Of a stretch of DNA of 64,000 bases, positions 58,425-64,000 are shown piece after piece (position 1 is the first letter of the stretch; every line of letters starts with the position of its first letter). Origin of the DNA: Ephydatia muelleri (lineage: Eukaryota; Porifera; Demospongiae; Spongillida; Spongillidae); NCBI GenBank assembly GCA_013339895.1, contig JABACO010000007.1, forward strand, positions 8,513,635 through 8,577,634, read 5' to 3'. The notes beneath the pieces were generated by a model. That model was not told the DNA's origin, did no database searches, and saw only the letters and a program-made list of their open reading frames with translations. The translations under genes and the position numbers were made by a program.

Positions 58425-61400
58425 TCATCTTGTCGCCGTCTTCGCTTTCCAGATATCGTGGCTCCCTTTGATGGCCTCAGTACAACACAGCTTCCGAAAC
58501 ATCACAGAGTACCTTTGGCCAATGGAAAGTTTACGAAGGACGGGTTCATTTTCCGGGTCCCAACTCCCCAGTGCCCCCACAACAAACCTGTCAATCTCTA
58601 CTCTTCTGTATCCTTTTTCCTGTAGGACCCTCTTCAGGTGGTTGTATTTATCAACCTTTCCCTGCTTAGCAGCTCGGAAGGAGTCCTCGCCCTCAAACGG
58701 GATAGTTACATCTATAACAAATGCTTCTGAGGTGTCCTTATTTAGGATTACTAGATCTGGCTTGAGGGCCATTCCATCCCCAGGCACCGTCTGTTCCAAT
58801 AATTGCACCCCTTTGGATCGGGGGATGGCATTTGCTAGGCGGTGAAGGATTCGATTTTGACGCGCTCGCACCAGTCCGACATTAGGAGGGCAGTGATTCA
58901 AAACATGCGCCAGTGTCTCCTGTTCCTCGTGGCACCTCTGACAGCTAGTGTCATTGATGGCTTCACCCCCTCTTTTCCTCACTGTTCTGGTGGGGAGGAG
59001 ATTGAAGCGGGCTTTGAGGGCAAACCGATATTCGGCAAAGGAGGTGTATTTCCCCCATGGTCGTGCATTGGACCCTTGCTGGTCGGGGTGGTAGTCCTGG
59101 TGATGTTGGAGGCGTTGGGGGTATTGCCTCGGCCATAGCAGGTGACGTTACCAGTGCTGACATCTCGTATTGCCTCCCCAGATCTCTTTCGGACCGTGTG
59201 GGTGGGTAGTACGTTCAACCTGGCCTTGTGCGCAAAGCGGTACTCTTGGAAAGAGGTATACTTGCCATCTTTAATCCAGTGGTTGCTGGCCGGATGGGCT
59301 GACACACACTTAACTGCTCTTCCTTGGTCTCTGCAGTTCTCTGCCACCTTGTGAGGTGACCCTCCTGGATGACTGCTCTCATGGCCCGGCATATTAGGTG
59401 TTTCTTGCTTGGACCATAGACTGTGCCGGCGATGGAGATTGTGCTATGGTCCAGGGAGATGTGTGCCTGGCACCTTTGGAGGGACATCCTCACCCTACTC
59501 CACCGCGATTTGATGTCACCTTTCTGACCCTCACCTACTTCCGGTGGGGCGTTCAGGAATTGCTCCGGTGTCCTCCTGTTTCCTGTTCGTCGCTTTGATG
59601 TCTCCCAGAGAGCGTGCTGGGCTGTATCCCTCACTGCCGGGTCCTTGCTGAGGGTTAGCAAGCGATAGGCCGATGACACCCCATAGATATGGACCTCGTC
59701 CTCTATCTTGGGCAAACCCAACCCTCCTGCCCTAGCAGGGGAGTAGAAGAAGGTGTCCGTGGTCCTCCTGGGAAGTTTCATATTGGCCTTGACCATTGCC
59801 CTCACCTTCCTATCAAGGGTCTTCGCCCACCCCAGCGGTGGTATTTGGTTCTGCAGCGAGTACACCAGTCTTGGCTTGGCAAATCGGTGGATGGCATCCA
59901 GCTTCTGCCAGTCCGTCAGCTCTGAGTTGGTGATAAGCTGGACGTCCCTGGTGTACTCGCTGCCCACCTTGTTGAGGTCGGTCGAGTGGTCAGCCCCGGT
60001 TTTGATCCCCAGATACTTGTAGTGGTCAGCCCATACCATGGTGGGGATCACCACTCCGCCCATTTTAAAGACCTCATTATCAACCCGCTGTCTAGACCGC
60101 TGCGACCTGATCACGGACAGGGAGGCACACTTTCTAGGGGAGAAAGTTAGGCCGGCCCACCTGCTTGCCTGGTGTATTCTGTCCAGCATGGCCTGCATTG
60201 TCTCGGGTGTAGAAGGCAAGGATGCAAAGGTCATCCGCGTACGCCAACGATTTAACGGTTGAGTTGGCAATGCGGTATCCTGCTGCCGGGGTCCCCTCAG
60301 CCGCCCTGATTATCACTTCCATCACGATGTTAAAGAGGATAGGGCTGAGGGGGCACCCCTGTTTTACTCCTCTTCTGATGGTGATTGGATGGGTGGTCGC
60401 CTGCTTTGTTTTTACAGTGGTTGTTGGCTGGTGGTAGAAGTCCTCCACTATCCGGAGGGTTGCACCCTCCAGCCCTGCCAGTTTCATTGTCTTGAGCAGG
60501 ATTTCATGGGGGACTGATCCATATGCATCTTTAAGATCTAGCCATGTCAGGAAGGCGGGCCTCCTCCTCTTCCTAGAGTCCTGGAGCACCGATGTTATTA
60601 GGTGGTTGTGCTCCAGGCAGCCTTCCATGGGTAGGAACCCCTTCTGAGCCTGACTCATGACACCAGTATCCACCGCCCAACATGAAATCCTTCTTGCTAT
60701 GACTGCTGCATAGACTTTGTAGAGGGTATTCTGCAGGGCTATGGGGCGCCAGTTGTCCAGGGCCAGTGGGTCATCCCCCTTGTGGATCAAGATGGTAGAG
60801 GATTGTTTCCACTCGGGGGGGATCTTCCCATTAACCCTGCAGGTGTTCAGTATAGAGGTCACTGTCTCCATGCCCTGGTCTATCTGTTTAAGCGTCCTGT
60901 ATCTGATGCGGTCTGGCCCCGGTGCTGACCCTACATCCATGGACTGGAGTACACCCTTCACTTCCATCTGTGTGATGGAGGTCTCCATCACATCACTTGG
61001 GGATACAGTCAACCACAGGTCGAATGGAGGCCTCACCTCCACATTAATGCCTTCAGGGGGTTGCAGCTTTTCCCTGAAGTACCTCTCCACATCTTCCTTC
61101 GGCACCTCACATCTCAGTGGTGGTGGATTGTGCCTAATGCTGTCTATGCACTCCTTTGGTGAGGAGTTGTACAGTCTTTGGAGGTTGGCCATTCGTGTGA
61201 TCGTCCTGTTCCTCCCTGTGTGGGGTGGTGGGCCCTGACCATCTTGGTTCCCCCTCTGTCTCCTTTGAGTCTGCCTCCGCCCCCAAGCCTGTTGGGGTGA
61301 GTCTGCCTTGGAGCGGTCAAACGCCCATTTGGAGAGGCCTAGCGTCCATCTTTGCAGGTCATGACACCAGCGTGACCATTCTGCCATGGATAGAACCCGC

Positions 61401-63796
61401 TCTGTAAAAGGTTTAAGGGGTGAAAATAGTTTCAGGGGGGCTCTATTGTCCTCCTTGTTCATCAGCAGAGGTGAGACCCCCGCCATATGAGGGCGTGTGG
61501 TGTCCCCCTCCCGGGTTGCTGGTATGTCCACCCCTGTCGGCACTGTGGAACTGACCCTTACCCCTGATGTGGTGGGCATGGTGCCCATTTCCCCTAAGTT
61601 GGTCGCCTCCGGTGTTCTATGCTGATGCTGTGTGATGTTCAATGTCGGAGGGGTCGGAGCAGCATCTGTATGTTGAGTGTTAGTGTCCCTACCCCTTGCC
61701 ACTTCCCTGGGACTACCTGTGTGTTCATCCCTTCTATGGGGTCTGGGAGGTGGACTGGGACATCTAACTTGGACCCTCCCGTCTCTCACCTCCCTCTTAT
61801 TCCTCCCATTTCTTTCCCTGCCATCCCGTTCCCTTGCTGGCCCTCCTGTCCTTGGGTTCCCCCCTCCTCGTGCTTGACCCTTATCCTCTGCTCCCTTTCT
61901 CCTCCAGTCCTTTTTACCCTCGGGGCCCTTCCCCTTTCTATCAGTTTGAGGGTCCAGCTGTTTTGTATTTCCTGCCTTCCCCTGACAGTGTAACACGGGG
62001 ACCCCTTTTTTACTGGTGGCTTTGTTCAGCTCTGGTGAACTTCCCCTCCCATCATCTAGTAGGGCTGCCCCCCCTTTCACCTGCCTAGACTGTGGAGTGC
62101 AAGGGGACCCGGGACCCGGAGAGTGGACTATATGGCCAAGTTGACATCTGGGGCTTGTCAGCCCTGTAACCCTGCATGTAGTCCCTGAGTGCATAGTCCG
62201 GCCCAAACCTACATGTGTGCTGGGATCGCATGGGTGTGGGGGCTAACTCACCTGGGCTTCCTCCCCCTCTCTCCATCCTGTCTCGTGTCGGGGAGGTATA
62301 CACCTGGCACGGGCTGCCTGGACTGTACGGCCAGCCCAGGGGTGATTCGTGCTCTGAGCATTGCTGCGGGGATATAGGATCCGGGTCCATCCCCAGGCCA
62401 ATGTTCGGTGTAGTGAAGCCTTTCTTTTCTTGGCCCTGGGGGTCCTCTACCTGTTTCTGTATAGGCTGGGTGCCTTCCCCCAAGAGGGTGGTAATGTATT
62501 CCACCACATCTCCCACCTGTGCTGTTTGTTGTTCAAAGGCCTCCTTGTCCCACGCCTGCAGGAGTGAGGCCCCCTCTGCATTCTGGATAATTGGGGCTCT
62601 CAGAGCAGTGAGGCCCTGTTGGCCATCTCTATCGCCTCCGACATCCTTGGCCTTTCCCCTGGGCTGATTCCATTCTGAATTTGTTGGCTCACTGAGGGGG
62701 ATGGGGTTTCTACCATGCTTCCTTTCCCCGACTGGAGTGGGGAGTCCTTCCTTTCTGGGGAATGACCTGCCATATCTCCAGGTAGCTGCCCCGTGGACAT
62801 AGTCATTTCTATCGGTGGCTGGGGTGGGGCCATCAACTCCTGGGTTGATCTTCTCCAGTCTTGTCCACAAGGTGGGGACTCATCTTCCTCCTGTTGTTGC
62901 CTTCGCTTCTCCCGTACCTGAGGGGGTGTGGTATCCTCCACGTTTACGTCGCTGGAAGCCTTCCTCAGTCGCCCTAGGGCCTCCTCCCCCCTAGTTATTG
63001 CCCCGTTTGGCCTTAGGGGAGAGGTTACCACTCTAAGCATCAGGTCCCCAAGTGTAGGAGATGGAGTGTCCCCCGGGGTGGTAGAAACGGCGGGGGATCG
63101 TGGCGATACCGTCGCTCCTCTTGATTGGGGGGTGGAGCCCGTATTCACCAAGGAGCAGGAGGTGGGCGTCTTGGGCGATGGTTGCGATGCGGGGGGTGGA
63201 GCCTCCGTGAATTGGGCCCAAGTAGGGTTCTTCACCAGGAAGCGCTTCTTAAAATTCCCGCATTGTTTGGCCGTCCTCGTACCCACTTCTCGCGCGATTA
63301 CGACGTTCGAGTTAACGCCGAACTTCTTCACCGCTTCCTTGAATAATGCCACTTCGTGGTCTGTCCATCTCCTTCGACCTGTTTTACCAGTCGACGTCGT
63401 ATCCATCCGGGCGAGGCACGCGGAAACCGCCGCCTGGTGGAAGGCCCGCTCATGGTTGCGTAGTCCTTGCTTCGACGGTAGCGTGCGATCGCAGAAAGAG
63501 CATGGAAACCGCTCCCCTACCTCATCCTCGTCGTTACTCCGATCCTCCACCGCTGCCTTTGTCGTCAGGTGGGACCTCGAGAAGTGGTTCGCTACGCTTA
63601 GTTTTGTCGGGAAGCGTTCAGAGCAGTCGGAGCACATCCATATTTGTGCGATGACGCCATGGCGGTCGCGCACGTGTCTCTCCCTTTGCTGTGCTCTCCA
63701 AAAAGAGTCATAGCAGCGTGGGCAATCAAGCAATCCTGTTTCGGGATAGACCCGCGTCCAGCGCTCTTCTTCATCTGCTTCCCGCTCGCTTGCCAT
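58425..63796 (-). pseudogene. E1 ORF (family B), frameshifted mosaic
   Basis: Segments 63796-62600, 62870-62085, 62206-60134, 60270-59160 and 59054-58425. Start MASEREADEEERWTRVYPE; C2H2 fingers at residues 23-46, 52-76 and 97-120; Myb-like domain at about 141-196 (RRWTDHEVALFKEAVKKFG). The linker contains GWPYSPGSP, GPDYALRDYMQGYR and WPYSPLSG. RT has STILIHKGDDPLALDNWRP, LTWLDLKDAYGSVPH, GVKQGCPLSPILFN and YADD (60230-60241), with a frameshift just after YADD. The C-terminal part has CQRCHEEQETLAHVLNHC and KPDLVILNKDTSEAFVIDV. Frameshifts near 62600-62870, 62100-62200 and 60220, plus the patch at 59055, inactivate it. Confidence 0.88.
59055..59158 (-). repeat. Patch of family A linker inside E1
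   Basis: These ~104 bp are almost identical to 49923-50025 of E3 (encoding ALVTSPARAEAIPPTPPTSP there). On one side E1 reads GEAIRDVS, on the other it restarts at GKYTSFAEYRFALKARFN, a segment already passed upstream, so about 35 codons of family B sequence are present twice in different variants. Confidence 0.88.
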
Positions 63797-63885
63797 ATCT
63801 GTTCTTCTCGGACCTACATAGCGTTTGGTCGGGCAATGATTTATTTAGGGGGGTGGACCAACACCTAAGTCCCCAAGGAAAAAAA

Positions 63886-63913
63886 CACCCTTTGCGTGTA
63901 CTAACAAAGGATG
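63886..63913 (-). promoter_or_regulatory. Family B 5' UTR stem-loop (E1)
   Basis: CATCCTTTG pairs with CAAAGGGTG over a loop containing GTACA; 9-bp stem with one G-T wobble. Part of a conserved block (63802-63930) shared with E2 and E7. Confidence 0.7.
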
Positions 63914-64000
63914 AAAAAACCTTGCCACAACTACTCTGTCCTCGCGTGTGACAACACCCGAGGCTTGGCTATACGATCTGATTGAAAGTCACTCACGTGA

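Larger units (their letters stand above)
58199..64000 (-). mobile_element. E1: family B element, mosaic, runs off window
   Basis: At least 5.8 kb; the 3' end (TTTTAATAA at 58199) sits exactly at the U2 target and the 5' UTR reaches the window edge without its first bases. The ORF is broken by several frameshifts. A 104-bp patch of family A linker (59055-59158) lies between two overlapping family B segments, so the element is a B-A-B mosaic. Confidence 0.88.

Overview
This window comes from an invertebrate-type eukaryotic genome, probably an early-branching animal such as a sponge or cnidarian; that placement is inferred from the transposon mix and is not proven. Genes have spliceosomal introns, U2 snRNA gene pieces are present, and nearly everything recognisable is a mobile element. 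I see no ordinary single-copy host gene that I can name.

Left part, 1-23.4 kb: a mixed transposon graveyard. A decayed CACTA/EnSpm transposase lies on the minus strand at 1.5-3.7 kb. Next to it is an unrecognised multi-exon minus-strand gene, one exon of which is split by a complete 5,316-bp DNA transposon (5079-10394). That transposon has 180-bp terminal inverted repeats differing at one base, a 9-bp target duplication, and two convergent intron-containing genes: a RecQ-like helicase (438 aa) and a 1,041-aa protein resembling DUF6589 proteins with a pure (GAT)n poly-aspartate tract. After it come a gypsy fragment, a decayed plus-strand REL-type non-LTR fragment, a duplicated unit with a GAAGGGTCTAAG-type minisatellite around a second EnSpm fragment, a broken Tc1/mariner transposase, about 3.3 kb without recognisable features, and a BEL/Pao fragment.

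Right part, 23.5-64 kb: an invaded tandem array of U2 snRNA genes, all read on the minus strand. Two U2 3' parts (58052-58198, 38244-38390) and two U2 5' parts with promoters (56549-56588, 52204-52243) survive. Eight non-LTR retrotransposons (here E1 to E8 from right to left) sit head to tail in and between them. All encode N-terminal C2H2 fingers and a Myb-like domain; most also retain a reverse transcriptase, a C-terminal zinc knuckle and a PD-(D/E)xK-like restriction-type endonuclease. Two families alternate: family A (E3, E5, E6, with E4 a deleted relative) and family B (E1, E2, E7); E8 is an A/B hybrid. Nearly every 3' end falls at the same point, TAA followed by U2 sequence CTGTTCTTAC, and family A copies begin with a 19-nt copy of U2 (CTGTTCTTACGAGTGTAAT) as a target duplication. 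This matches what is known of U2-specific elements such as Utopia, although family membership needs a tree.

The parts fit one story: a U2 tandem repeat acts as a landing site where elements insert one upstream of another, while recombination between repeats deletes, truncates and fuses them. Structured 3' UTRs (a GNRA stem-loop shared by both families) and a 5' UTR stem-loop in family B are supported by compensatory base changes. All retroelement reading frames seen here carry frameshifts, truncations or start lesions, but E3 and E5 are close to intact.
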